Source: Limnanthes douglasii subsp. nivea (taxonomy: Eukaryota; Streptophyta; Magnoliopsida; Brassicales; Limnanthaceae). From it: 64,000 bases of DNA. Position numbers and translations under genes: made by a program. The stretch lies in contig JAUPFV010000004.1 of assembly GCA_036936605.1 (NCBI GenBank), forward strand, positions 64,442,352 through 64,506,351, read 5' to 3'. The notes under the pieces were generated by a model. The model was given only the letters and a program-made list of their open reading frames with translations. It searched no databases and was not told the DNA's origin. Below are positions 29,613 through 41,406 of the stretch, piece by piece. Every line of letters begins with the position of its first letter. The first letter of the stretch is position 1.

Positions 29613-32595
29613 ATGATTTGCTACTCGCTTGTTAGCACATCCAATTTTAGGTTTTCTTACTTAACAAATTTGTTTATGCATCCATCAACAAATTATTCGA
29701 CTATATGTACGGTTTCTCAGTCATCTGACCTGTGGCACTTATGCCTAGGCCATCCTTCTTTGTCTCGTTTTAAGTTACTTTCACATTTAATTCCATGTAT
29801 TCACATGGAGTTAGGAAATAATTGCACAATTTGTCCACAAGCAAAACAAACACGCTTACCTTTTCCAAAAAGCTCAATAAATACAAAATTTCCTTTCGCT
29901 TTATTACATTGTGACGTCTGGGGTCCTCACAAAGTTCCTTCATATACAGGTTCACGTTATTTTCTTACAATTGTTGATGATTTTATTCGATGCACATGGA
30001 CATTTCTTATGCACCATAAATCAGAAACACAATCTTTATTAACTTGTTTTGTGCAATTCGTCAAAACCCAATTTCAAAAAGATGTTCAAACAATACGAGT
30101 GGATAATGGTACTGAATTTCTTCCTCTTCGTATTTTTTTTCAAAACAAAGGCATTGAACTTCAAAATTCTTGTGTTTATACCCCACAACAAAACGGAGTT
30201 GTCGAACGAAAACATAGACATATTTTAAATGTTGCTCGTTCTCTCATGTTTCAATCAAATGTACCACTTAAATTTTGGGGGGATTGTATTTTAACAGCTG
30301 TTTATTTAATCAATCGCATTCCTACTCCTTTACTATCAAATAAGTCCCCATTTGAGTTCTTATATAATCGGTCTCCCTCACTCACGCACTTACGCATTTT
30401 TGGTTGTGCATGTTATATAACTAATATTCATCCCAAATATAAATTTGACTCTCGTGCATCCATTTGTGTTTTTTTGGGATATTCACATGGATAAAGGCTG
30501 CAAAGTTCTTGATTTACATACTTATAAAGTTTCCATAAGTCGTGATGTCCACTTTGAGGAAAATATATTTCCCTTCCATCCCGCTTCCAACTTTCATTTT
30601 CCAAACCAATCATCATCGCCATCTTTCAATCAAACACCTAACTCATCAGTTACAGTTCCCAATCCTACATCTTATGGCTCAGAGCCTCAGCCATTATATC
30701 TTTCATCTCCATCCAATCCCAAAAATCTCACACCTTCAACCTCTAAATCTCCTACATCTACAGAATCAGCTATGAATTCAACACCCTCACTCATCACTCC
30801 GTCATCACCTTCCGCTCCACCAACACCTTCTACTCCACCAACATCTTCAACTACCTCACCTCCCTCAACCATACCTCATTCTACTACCGTTCCTAATGAT
30901 ATCTTGGTTCGTCGTTCCACCCGAAATATTCAACCTCCTACATGGCACCAAGACTACGACATGTCTACCGAGATCAATCAATCTTCAACGCAATCGAGTT
31001 CTCGTCAATCTACAAGGTATCCTCTCTCATCTCACATTTCAAATTTACGATTTTCCCCTAACCATCGTGCTTTCCTAGCTTTGTTAACATCACAAAAAGA
31101 GCCTTCATCTTTTGAACATGCTAATTGTGATCCACTCTGGCGCCAATCCATGTCCACTGAACTTCACGCTCTAGAGCATAACAACACTTGGCAGATGGTT
31201 CCTCTTCCTCCAGGGCACAAACCTATCGGATGCCGTTGGGTTTATAAGATCAAATACAAATCTGATGGAACTATTGAGCGATATAAAGCCCGTTTGGTGG
31301 CTAAAGGTTACACCCAACTTGAAGGTATTGACTATCAAGAGACATTTTCTCCAACTGCTAAACTTACGACCCTTCGATGTTTGTTGACTATTGCAGCCTC
31401 CAAAAATTGGTATACTCATCAACTTGATGTTCACAATGACTTTCTTCATGGAAATCTAGATGAAGAGGTATATATGTCTCCACCTCCTGGTCTCCGCCGA
31501 CAGGGGGAGAATTTGGTATGTCGGCTTCGGAAGTCTAATTACGGTTTAAAACAAGCATCCCGAAATTGGTTCTCCACTTTCTCAGCTACTATCAAAACTG
31601 CAGGTTACATACAATCAAAAGCAGATTACTCACTTTTTACTAAATCTCAAGGTAACAAGTTCACTGTTACTCTCATCTATTTTTGATGATATCCTATTGA
31701 CTGGAAATGACTTACATGAAATCAAATTGCTGAAGAATCATTTACTCCAACATTTTCACATTAAAGATCTCGGCGAGTTAAAATATTTTTTAGGTATTGA
31801 ATTTTCTCGATCTAAAAAAGGAATCTTTATGTCTCAAATAAAATATGCTTTAGATATTTTACAAGACACAGGATTATCAGGAGTAAAACCCGAAAAATTT
31901 CGAATGGAGCAGAACTTAAAATTAACCGATGAAGACGGTGAGCTACTTCATGATTCGACTAGATATCGCAGACTAGTTGGAAGGTTAATATATTTGACAG
32001 TAACTATTGTGTATTCGGTGCGTACATTGAGCCAATTTATGGGAGCACCTAGGAAGCCAAACTGGGAAGCAGCGTTAAGAGTCCTCCGTTACATCAAGAA
32101 ATCACCGGGTCAGGGTCTTTTAGTTCCATCAGGAAACAATCTTACACTCACGGCCTTTTGTGATTCAGATTGGGGTGGATGTCGTATGTCAAGACGTTCC
32201 ATTTCTGGATATTGTGTTTTTCTTGGATCATCACTCATATCATGGAAATCAAAGAAACAAACTAATGTTTCACGATCCTCTGCGGAAGCAGAGTATAGAG
32301 CAATGGCAAATACTTGTTTCGAATTAACCTGGTTGAAATACATACTTATAGATTTGAAGGTCGACTTGGATAAACCAGCATCATTGTTTTGTGATAATCA
32401 AGCAGCTTTACATATTGCTGCTAATCCAGTTTTTCATTAGTGTACTAAGCATATTGAGATTGATTGTCATATCATTCGAGAAAAAATTCAGGCTAAGATA
32501 ATTCGGCCATACTATATCTCTACAAAGATACAATTGGCAGACATATTTACAGCAAGCTGGAGTCCTTGATTTACACTCTCGAACTTGAGGGGGAG
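29613..32595 (+). pseudogene. Copia pol: integrase, RT and RNase H (5'-truncated, two shifts)
   Basis: The first ORF (to 30,494) has the HHCC zinc region (SDLWHLCLGHPSLSRF, CTICPQAK) and the integrase core: LLHCDVWGPHKVPSYTGSRY, RVDNGTEFLPL, TPQQNGVVERKHRHILNVAR. A one-base shift near 30,490 moves to a frame with a Pro/Ser/Thr-rich linker and RT: CRWVYKIKYKSDGTIERYKA, FSPTAKLTTLR, QLDVHNDFLHGNLDEEVYM, NYGLKQASRNW. A shift at about 31,683 lies just before DDILLTGND. RNase H then reads CDSDWGGCRMSRRSISGYCV, KSKKQTNVSRSSAEAEYRAM and LFCDNQAALHIAANPVFH, then a TAG. Gag and protease are absent. A PPT-like GAGGGGGAG precedes the LTR. Closely related to the copy at 53.4-60.3 kb. Confidence 0.9.
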
Positions 32596-32898
32596 TGTTA
32601 AATTAAATTTGTATTTATTATAAAATACCTGTAGACATTAAGATAGATTGATTGTTAGACTAATTACAATCATATATTTAGGTGTTACTGGTCTTACCGT
32701 ATTAATTATGGTCCATTAAGATAATGGTGTTACTGGTCTTACCATATTAATTATGGTCCATTAAGATAATAGTCTGACTATTGATTATGGTCATAATTAG
32801 TCATAATAGTTATAGATGTAGTTCATGTATATATAGCTTGTTACACATTAAAAAGTGAGAATAATAATATATTTTATTAAGTATCTTTATTTTTATCA
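32596..32898 (+). repeat. LTR of the 29.6-kb copia element
   Basis: It starts TGTTAAATTAAATTTG after the polypurine tract and ends TTTTTATCA. A 42-bp unit (beginning GGTGTTACTGGTCTTACC) is duplicated in tandem at about 32,683-32,767. It is followed by a degenerate primer-binding site (TGGTATAATAGC, 32,899-32,910), which would normally follow a 5' LTR, not a 3' LTR. Confidence 0.85.
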
Positions 32899-33168
32899 TG
32901 GTATAATAGCAAAATTCCTAATTTTATTTATTTTATCATTTTTTAAAAAAACACAATTTAAAAAAAATCACGTTTAAAAAAAAATCACCATGGCTAATGA
33001 TTATTTCCCATGAACACAATTTAAAAAAAAAACCACATTTAAAAAAAATAAAAAATATCACATTTAAAATAAAATAAAAATAATCATCAGCCATGGTGAT
33101 TTTTTTTAAATTGTGTTTTTTTAAAGAATGATAAAATAAAGAAAATTATGGATTTTGCTCTGATACCA
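32899..33168. repeat. Palindromic copia leader between inverted LTRs
   Basis: The leader after the left LTR (with TTATCATTTTTTAAAAAAAC and TCACCATGGCTAATGATTA) is mirrored by the complement of the leader next to the right LTR (complement holds TCACCATGGCTGATGATTA). The centre is near 33,030. The right leader has an intact primer-binding site TGGTATCAGAGC on the - strand at 33,157-33,168. Confidence 0.85.
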
Positions 33169-33431
33169 TGATAAAAATAAAGAAATGAAAAGAGACTTAA
33201 TAAAATATAATATTATTCTCTTGTTTTAATGAATTAAAAAGTGTTACGGTAAGAAGCTATATATATATATAGCTGGACTACGTATGATTATGACTAATTA
33301 TCACCATGACTAATTATGACCATAATAAATACAGACCAGTAACACCTAAATATATGATTGTAATTATTCTAACGATCAATATATCTTAATGTCTACAGTT
33401 ACTTTATAATAAATACAAATTTAATTTAATA
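33169..33431 (-). repeat. Inverted LTR of the same copia family
   Basis: The reverse complement reads TATTAAATTAAATTTGTATT to TTTTTATCA and aligns with the LTR at 32,596-32,898, lacking its 42-bp duplication. No internal coding region of an element on the - strand lies to the left other than the short leader. Confidence 0.85.
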
Positions 33432-35700
33432 ACCCATACAATATATTTTTTAAAAATATTATTCTATATTTAAACATTAAATTTAATTTTCAAATATCCT
33501 TTTAAAATATATTTTTTTCTCTGCAAAACTCATGAGTATAAATTCTAATTCAAAACATTATTATTAATTTAATTAAAATAAAAAGGTTTCTTTTTCTATG
33601 ATGATTGTATAACTTAAATTATAATTTATGAAACCTAACTTACAAGAAGAAGATTTATTATTTCCTCTATCTTAATTTTTTTTTAAATAATCAACACTTA
33701 CTTTTACATTTTTGTCCTTAATTTACTTTCTAATTTATATTCTGTTGCCACTAGGAACTATTCAACCCTTATTCCCACAAACACATTATTAAATCAAATT
33801 ACAGCCAACATATATCATTTAAATTCTAAAATTAAACTTTAAAAACCAAAAAAACTTAAATAGCTTAAACATTAATCATAGAAAAGGAAAAACATCCATA
33901 CCAAAGATTCAGAAGAACATCACCCAATCAACCGAAAACATAATTTAATATTTTAAAAATAGCAACGAACAAAAATCAAAGAGTCCGAATAAAAAACAAG
34001 TTAAAGTATTTTTTTAATAAACAAATCAAAAACAGATTTCCAAAGTTTTATAAAAGTAATTAGATACTAAAAAATCAAAAATTTGTTCTTGGAACTCAAT
34101 ATGCGGGAAAACAAATTCATAGCAAAAGAGTTTCGGGAACTACAATTTTCTTTTTCTGCATATCAAGTTTGTGGAACTCGCTAGGCAGAGTACAACCGAC
34201 TTCTTGGAACTCATACCAACCAATAGATTAAAAAATATTTAGAAGAGATTTTTATCTTTGATAGACTGCTTCAATCGAAAGAGTGATGGCTAGGTTTTTT
34301 TTTCTCGAAATTCTTTGAAATCCATAACTCATTCTATTGGAACGGCTAGGGTACCCGCATACTAAAAAAATTACGATTTTAATTTATAAAAAAATTACGA
34401 TTTTAATTTATAAGTGCCGATTAGACCGAAATTAAATTAGACCGAAATTAAATTAGACCAAAATTAAATGTAATTACAATTTTTTTATTTCATTTGTCAA
34501 AATTTAAAACAGTTTACTCCATCGAAAAGATCGGTATATCCGCACATATAATTGTAACTTTTTTAATTGAAACATAAAATTATATCCGCACATATGTAAC
34601 TTTTTTAATTGAAACATAAAATTATGTATGAATACGTTATAAATAAATATTTAAATAAAAAATATATTTTCTGATCAGTTTGTTCAACTTTTAATTTTTT
34701 TGCTTTTGAATATTTTTGTATAAAATAAATTTTGTATTTCTTTTATTTTTTGAAAAGAAAATTTAAAATTTATATTTGAATTGAATATGGTTGTGGTTGT
34801 GGTTGACTTTATATTTAATAAATGAATGTTTTTAATAGCATGAGTGGTACTAAATTATAATTTAAACTAAATAATAAAAATAAAGTAATCATTTGATTTT
34901 TAGGTGAATAAAGAGACGTATAATATTTTTCCGTTATATGATATTTTATTTCTTAATCTTTTATTTTCTTTTATATTCTATTGAATTAAGAGAGAAAAAA
35001 TATATTTCATCACATATACAAATTACTGAAAAATGTATTGGAATCTTATCCGACAAGAGGAATTTCGAATGAAATTTACAAAATATGTAAAAGAAATGGA
35101 GGCTTTGTTACATATTTTTTTTTATAGATTTCAATAGATGCAAGGGAGTGAAAATTAAATCCGTTTTATTTTCTATGCGAAGAATTCGTTTCTTATCTTA
35201 CTGATATAGGTCTTAATCGGTAGCTTATGTATCTAGATAGCAGGGAGTGGGAATTTGAAACCCTACTTGTCCACCACTTTATATATTTTAATTAAATACC
35301 AAGTCCTATACAATGTATTAGAAATATCCTTAAAATTATTTGACTTTTAAGTCCGCGTATTAATTAGTAATACATACTACACAATGATACGTTGTTTATA
35401 TATAAAAATCAATTTAATTAAGATAATGACACCAAATTGTATATATTTTTTACTTTTAAATAATATGATAAGTTTTTGAATTGCTTTTAGCCTTTGAATA
35501 AATTTTATGTTACATCAAGATGGGCTTTATATGGGAAGCTTTATTTAACTACTCTCACTAGATTGGGTTCGGGTTAGAGTGGAATTGTTCTACTTTTTAA
35601 TATGAATTTAAATTTGATCCGTTATAAATTCTGTTTGAAAAAAATGATCTTCCAAAAAAATTTATTCGGGAGATGAGAGATCCTAATCTACTTAATCATC
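33432..35700. other. AT-rich intergenic sequence with small tandem duplications
   Basis: I see no gene. Short tandem repeats: AAAAAATTACGATTTTAATT twice near 34,367-34,412, GACCGAAATTAAATTA three times near 34,415-34,466, and a unit with ATATCCGCACATAT and AACTTTTTTAATTGAAACAT twice near 34,529-34,625. The remainder is AT-rich with no recognised terminus. Confidence 0.55.
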
Positions 35701-35751
35701 TTCTCTTGAATGATTGCATCTTTCAATTGTTCTATCATTTTTCCTGAAGCG

Positions 35752-36878
35752 ATGGAAGATTTTTCAATTTTAATTCTTTCGCGTCTTCAAGTCAAAGATA
35801 GAAATCGTGAATCACCCATTCACCATAGATCTTATGCTCAAGAAGTTTATCAACATGATACATATGCAAGCAAAATCAAGCCATCATGTATTCAATATAA
35901 AACAGACCACATTTCAATTCACTTTGAAGACCAGACTTACAAAGATGTATTGAATGAAACATCTTTCACATCAATTGGTAATTTTTTTAAAGGATTACCT
36001 AAAAAAATCTAATCTTGACAAATTCTTTATGGATAAAAAATTCAGTGGTGACTTCTCGTACACCAACTGGGACTCAAGACATCTATTTCTGGAATTCTCT
36101 CTTAAAGATGATCTAAGCAAGATATGGTCTCGTGGTGTTTGGTCAATAGGTGAGCACTCTATGAGAGTTTTGAAATGGCTACCATCCTTTAATGTTAGAA
36201 AGGAATACCCCATAGTTCCTATATAGATTAGAATGGAGAAGGTACATGAGCAATTGTACACTGAGGAGATAGTTAGCTTTATTACGTCTTTGATTGGTAC
36301 TACCCTGAAGATATGGATACCTTTCAAGAATAAAGCTATGTATAACGCGTGTTATGCATGGGTGTAGATAGATATCTAAAAACCTCTTCAGAAGAGTGTG
36401 TGGCTAGGCTTTGACAGTAACCAAGGAGCTTGGATCACCCTAAGCAAAAAGATGTCCCTAAGTACTGCGATACTTATTATCATGTTGGCCATGAGACTTC
36501 TACCTGCAAAAGAAATCAAACTGTAAAACTAGATACTCAGTAACTTCCTCCTAAAAAAAATCCTGAAGAAATTAAAGATATTAATAAAGGAAACTCAACT
36601 GTTGACAAACAACAATCTAACAATGAAGAAATGATGGGCTTACTCAATAACCCTGATGTACCTGTGATTGAACAAAAAAATAATGATATAGTTAATAAGG
36701 ATGTCAATCCTGAAAACAATGAACCTGAAAATGTTCAAGATATTACCAGGGTCTCTAATGATGATCTTCTGAGTATAGATCATGATGAAGATATTATAGA
36801 TGCTATCAATTTGCTTGATAACATTTCCATTCCTCCTATTGAAACCACCTCTCCAACTGCTAAAACTCCTCCAAAATA
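35752..36878 (+). pseudogene. LINE A ORF1 (DUF4283-like, zinc-knuckle remnant)
   Basis: The start ATG at 35,752 (MEDFSILILSRLQVKDRNRE) gives about 87 codons. A +1 shift near 35,990 then leads into the DUF4283-like core: FFMDKKFSGDFSYTNWDSRH, LFLEFSLKDDLSKIWSRGVW, then RVLKWLPSFN. Around 36,465-36,510 there is CDTYYHVGHETSTC, a CCHC zinc knuckle with its second Cys replaced. The tail (to 36,878) is Asn/Asp/Glu-rich. In plant L1 elements this protein binds the element RNA. Several stops and shifts make it nonfunctional. Confidence 0.78.
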
Positions 36879-37056
36879 AAACATGGGAAGTCTTCCATCT
36901 ATTCATGCAAAAAGAATAAAAAAAAGTTGATCATAATTTTCAGAAAGTTCTTGATAAAAAGTTAAAGCTAGCAAGAAGAAGTAAAATGAACAAGCCTCTT
37001 ATCATTAGATCTCTTCAAGTGGAAGAGACAAAAAGAACTTCATTGAAAAGTCCCAA

Positions 37057-40000
37057 ATGATCAAGCTACTATGCTGGAACATTCGTGGAGTTGGTAATCA
37101 AGCGTCTGTTAGAAGACTCAAATCCTTAATTACAAAGAAATGGATTAAATTATTGTTTCTGTAAGAACCTATGATTAACAATGATCAGATAAGTAACCTT
37201 TCTATTAAACTCAAACTTACTAACTCTATTGCTAATGTATCTAATAAGATTTGGGTGTTTTGGCATGAAGATTTGGAGGTCAAAATATTAGAGGACAGAG
37301 TCCAGTGTTGCCATATGGAGGTCATTCACCCTTTCATTCACAAATGGGTATTTATAACTTGTGTTTACGCTAAGTGTCAAAGGTCAGAAAGGAAAGAGTT
37401 GTGGAATAACTTAAGGTCATTTATGACTATGGTTAAGGAGTGGCTTCTACTAGGAGACTTCAACTCTATTGTCTCTCCATATGAACAATCGGGGTGTTCA
37501 ACTTTCTGCCAACACAATGCAAATGATCTACTTGATATGATCAAAGACTGCTACCTAGAGGATGCTGGGTATATTGGTCCCAGATTCACTTGGACTAATA
37601 AGACCAGATGGAAAAGATTAGACATGGTATTGTTCAATCAAGAATGGTCTGATCTTTTTTCTTTCACTAAAGTATCCTACCTACCCCGTACTTGTTCAGA
37701 CCGCACCCCAATTTGTATCACTATAACTAAAGAGGTTTAGGAAACTTGGTAGATTTTTTAAGTTTCTTAACATTTGGACCATAGGCAAGGACTTTATGGA
37801 TTTTGTGAAAGAAAACTGGTTAGTTCCTATGATGGGCTTTCCTCAACATATATTCTAGAATAAGCTAACAAAGTTGAAAGTTTCCTTACAGAATTGGAAT
37901 AAGGAACATTTTGGGAACTTATTTGATAAAATTAAAAAAGATGAGGAATACTTACAAATATATGAAGAGAAGTACAAAAGGTCTAACAGCCCTGAAGTCA
38001 AACAATGTCTCTCCAAAGCCACTGTTGAACACCTGCTTGCTCTTTATATGGAAGAGAATTACTGGAAACAAAAAAAATGCAAATTGGTTAATGGATGGTG
38101 ATAGAAACACAAGTCTCTACCACAACTTTGTAAAGAAGAAAAGAAGGCAAAGGGCTATAAAAGGCATCAAAATCAACAATGTGTGGACTGATGATGAAGA
38201 ACTATCAATATTTCTGCAGAATCTTATTTCTCAGATATACTCTCTTCTCCATCTTACTTATATAAAAACGTTGAATCTAAATATTTGTGTAATAAGATAT
38301 TTAATATGATTCCTAGACTAGTGACATAATTTGATAATAGGATGATATTAGCAGAGCCTACAAAAGATGAAATTTGGACTTCAATTCGGAGTCTAAATCC
38401 CTCTGGTGTTACATGGATTGATGGGTTTAACAAGTGTTTCTTTACCACATGTTGGCATGTTATTAAAGTTGACTTTTGTAATGTCATTACAGACTTTATG
38501 AAGGGCCAGCCTATACCTAAAGGAGTCCTAGCTACTGGCATATGTATGATACCTAAGTCCTCTAATCCCTATAACTTGAATCAATTTCGACCTATAAGCC
38601 TATGTACACTTACAAATTGATTAATGTCTAAGCTAGATAATAATAGACTAGCTACTATTCACCCTAAGCTTATCTTAGAAGTCCAAGGTCCCTATGTGTT
38701 AGATAGGTCAATTCACGACAATATACTAATTTCTAAGGAACTAATTCATGATATAGGGAGAAAAACTAAGGCAAGCAATATATTTATCAAGATAGACATG
38801 TCTAAGGCTATTGACAACTTAGCCCATAGCTTTGTTATCAGAGTTCGTAGAAGCTTTAGATTCAACTATCAAGTTACTAAGTTAATAAATAATATTATCA
38901 TGTCTGTTAGTAATTCTCTCCTTATCAATGGTAGGTCCATTGGATACTTCAAAGCTAAAAGAGGGGTGAGACAATGAGATCCTTTGTCTCCAACCCTCTA
39001 TATACTAGATGAGGAAGTATTAATTAGAGGGATATGCCAGTTATTTAGAGAAAATAAAACCTTGAAGTATTCTAGTAGAGTGAATATGAGTATACCTGTG
39101 CTTGCATTTGTTGATGATGTTTTGAACTCCACTAATGGTTCTCAAGTTTCCCTTGAGAAGATAGCAAATTTCCTGCAGGTTTATCAAGAAATATCTGGTC
39201 AGTCAATTAATAAGAAAAAACAGAGATAATCACTGCAACAAGTATGTCTTTAGAAAGAAGAAGCAGCCTAACTACTCAAACAAACTATACCACAGTTTTT
39301 CTTCCTACAACCTATTTGGGGGTAACACTTAGTCCACATAATAAGGCTTCTAACTTTAACCTTTTGTAAGAAAAATCAGTGAAAAGATGGAAATATACTT
39401 TCTTTTGGTGGTCGTCTTACTTTAATAAAATCAGTTCTTATGTCTATCCCTCTTCACTGGTTACAGAGTTGTTGGATCCCACAACAATCATTTCAAAAAT
39501 CGAAAGATTAATGAATACATTCATGTGGAGATCAAACAGTGAGGTTAATAAAACTCACTCGTCATCCTGGCTATTTGTGTGCAAATTATTTGAAGAGGGG
39601 GGGACTCAATATTAATAGTCTTGCTAATATACATAAAGTTTTTTCTTGTAAGCTTTAGCTAAAGTTTAGGGATAATACTTCTCTATGGGCTAAATTACTT
39701 AATAACATCTATTGTTCAGGAATAAATCCTTTGCAGGTTGGCTGCAAATATGCTTCACAAACATGGAAAAGGCTTGCCAAGATCAGGGAGTTAGCTGAAT
39801 CTCATATTAAATGGGATTTGGGCTGTGGGTAAAAGTGTTAATACATTATGGGATAATAATAGTTTGAACTTTTCTAAACTAAGGGACATCCTAAGTGACC
39901 ATAACATAGACATGGTTTCTAAATTTACTATTAAATATTCAATAAAGGATACTATTATATGGACTTTATCTAAAGATGGTTCCTTTCGTATAAAAGAAAC

Positions 40001-40520
40001 CATAAAATGCTTAAACCCTTCCCTCAATAGATCATGCCTATTTAGCAACATTTGGAACAAAATATCTCCTAGGAAGTGCTCTTTCTTAGCATGGAGACTT
40101 TTACTAAATAAAATTCCCACTGACTCTGCCCTTCAATCTATGCATATCACCCTAGCATCTAAATGTTAATTTTGTCCTAACATTGAAACTACAAATCATC
40201 TATTTATTCACTGTAATTTCGCGTGGGAAATTTGGTCCTATTTTGCTAGCAATTTAAGGGTTGAAATTCATAGGTTCAAGAAACTAAAACACTTGTTTCT
40301 GACTTGGTTCTGGTCTGCTAACAATAAAACTCATATTCAGACCATTTTGCCTACTCTAATATGTTGCGTCATTTGGCAACAGAGAAATTTTACGTAAAAT
40401 CGTTCAACCCGGTGATGATTGCTAACTATGCATCAGAAAGGGATTAAATATTTCTGTAAATGCACAAAGGAAATCACCATTGCAAACCTCCTGCATATGT
40501 GGTGGAGTATCTCCTGGTAA
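37057..40520 (+). pseudogene. LINE A ORF2 (endonuclease, reverse transcriptase)
   Basis: It starts MIKLLCWNIRGVGNQASVRR at 37,057. A TAA at 37,159-37,161 sits where the endonuclease usually has a QEP, so CAA to TAA is likely. Endonuclease text continues with LLLGDFNSIVSPYEQSG, FTWTNKTRWKRLDMVL and the SDR block (usual SDH) to a TAG at 37,738. RT: NQFRPISLCTLTN, FIKIDMSKAIDNLAHSFVI, FKAKRGVRQ followed by TGA (38,975) in place of Gly, DPLSPTLYIL, and LAFVDDVL (catalytic pair; usual LAYADDVL). The zf-RVT region is at about 40,165-40,260 (HLFIHCNFAWEIW). ORF2 nicks DNA and primes reverse transcription. More than five disruptions. Confidence 0.85.
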
Positions 40521-41110
40521 CTGAAATTAAACTAGTCAAAACCTAATCTATGTAAACAAAATCCTCCTATGAGCTGTTCATCAACACAGAAGAAAACTAA
40601 CCCGATCCTGATTAAAGCTCCAACACAGAAGATGGTGTCACAGCTAAATTTCATCAACACAGAGCGGCGATTGTATTGGAAACACCAGGATTTGTAGAAG
40701 AAAAATAAAATTGGAAGAAATGATACTGTCTAATTGTGTTGAAATACCAAGGTTTGTAGAAGAAAGGAGAAATGTCGATTAAAATTAGGATTATAACGTT
40801 AATTGGGGATCTATAGTATATATACTATACCTAATAATTACTTTCGAGTCCCTAATCTTTGTAACTCTTTCAATTTGATTAATAAATTTTTTTAGATTTA
40901 AAAAAAATTGATCCGTTATGTTTTGGATTTAAAATGTTAAAACTCAAATACGATTAGTTTGTATTTATAAATGATGGATACTTTTTCAAAATAATTATTA
41001 TTATTATAATTAATTCATTATTATTATATTTTCATTCTTTAATTATGTTTAATCATTTTTTTCCTTTAAAACTTGACCTTTTATTAATACTTTTAAAACA
41101 ATAATACACA
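40521..41110. other. Sequence between the two LINEs, no gene recognised
   Basis: Probably LINE A 3' remnants followed by AT-rich DNA. CATCAACACAGA occurs near 40,570 and 40,648, and a GAAATACCAAGGTTTGTAGA / GAAACACCAGGATTTGTAGA pair lies near 40,679 and 40,740, so there is a degenerate duplication of about 60 bp. Confidence 0.45.
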
Positions 41111-41376
41111 CTGCTCTTATAGCTTTAGCGAACCATAAATCAAAATCCCAAATCAAAAACCCTAGACTAGATCTCCTCTCCTCCTTCAGCTTTCATCTTC
41201 GACAAAAACCAAAATTTCCACCCAATCTTGCATGCAATTCACCCATTATTTTAATCCTTGCCCATATTATGCCTTAAATGAACTTATAAGAGATTTACCA
41301 ACCAAAGAATCAAGAAATCCAAGCCTTGCATGAGTTTAGAGAGCGATTCAAAAAGATGAGCGAAATCTGCATCCAG
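41111..41376 (+). other. Possible orphan first exon with plant-type 5' leader
   Basis: A leader-like block (AAAACCCTAGACTAGATCTC, then a CT-rich tract) at about 41,155-41,215 resembles the 5' UTR of plant cellular genes. A frame near 41,320-41,375 reads QALHEFRERFKKMSEICIQ and ends at CAG followed by GTACCT, a possible donor. The LINE B end begins within about 30 bp. No matching downstream exon was found in the window. I do not recognise the protein. It may be the start of a gene whose first intron took up LINE B, or a chance match. Confidence 0.25.
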
Positions 41377-41406
41377 GTACCTTCTTTATACTGAAATTCT
41401 GCTTTA

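Larger units (their letters stand above)
35640..40520 (+). mobile_element. L1-type LINE A
   Basis: A 5' leader, ORF1 (DUF4283-like) and ORF2 (endonuclease, RT, zf-RVT) appear in the order of plant L1 elements, all decayed. The 5' limit is estimated. No poly-A tail or target duplication was found at the 3' side, where readable ORF2 text fades near 40.5 kb. The same family as LINE B, in convergent orientation. Confidence 0.82.

Noticed and set aside
32596..33431. Ordinary solo LTRs of two unrelated insertions
   Set aside because: Both LTRs continue into the same leader in mirror orientation, so a single palindromic rearrangement explains the data better.
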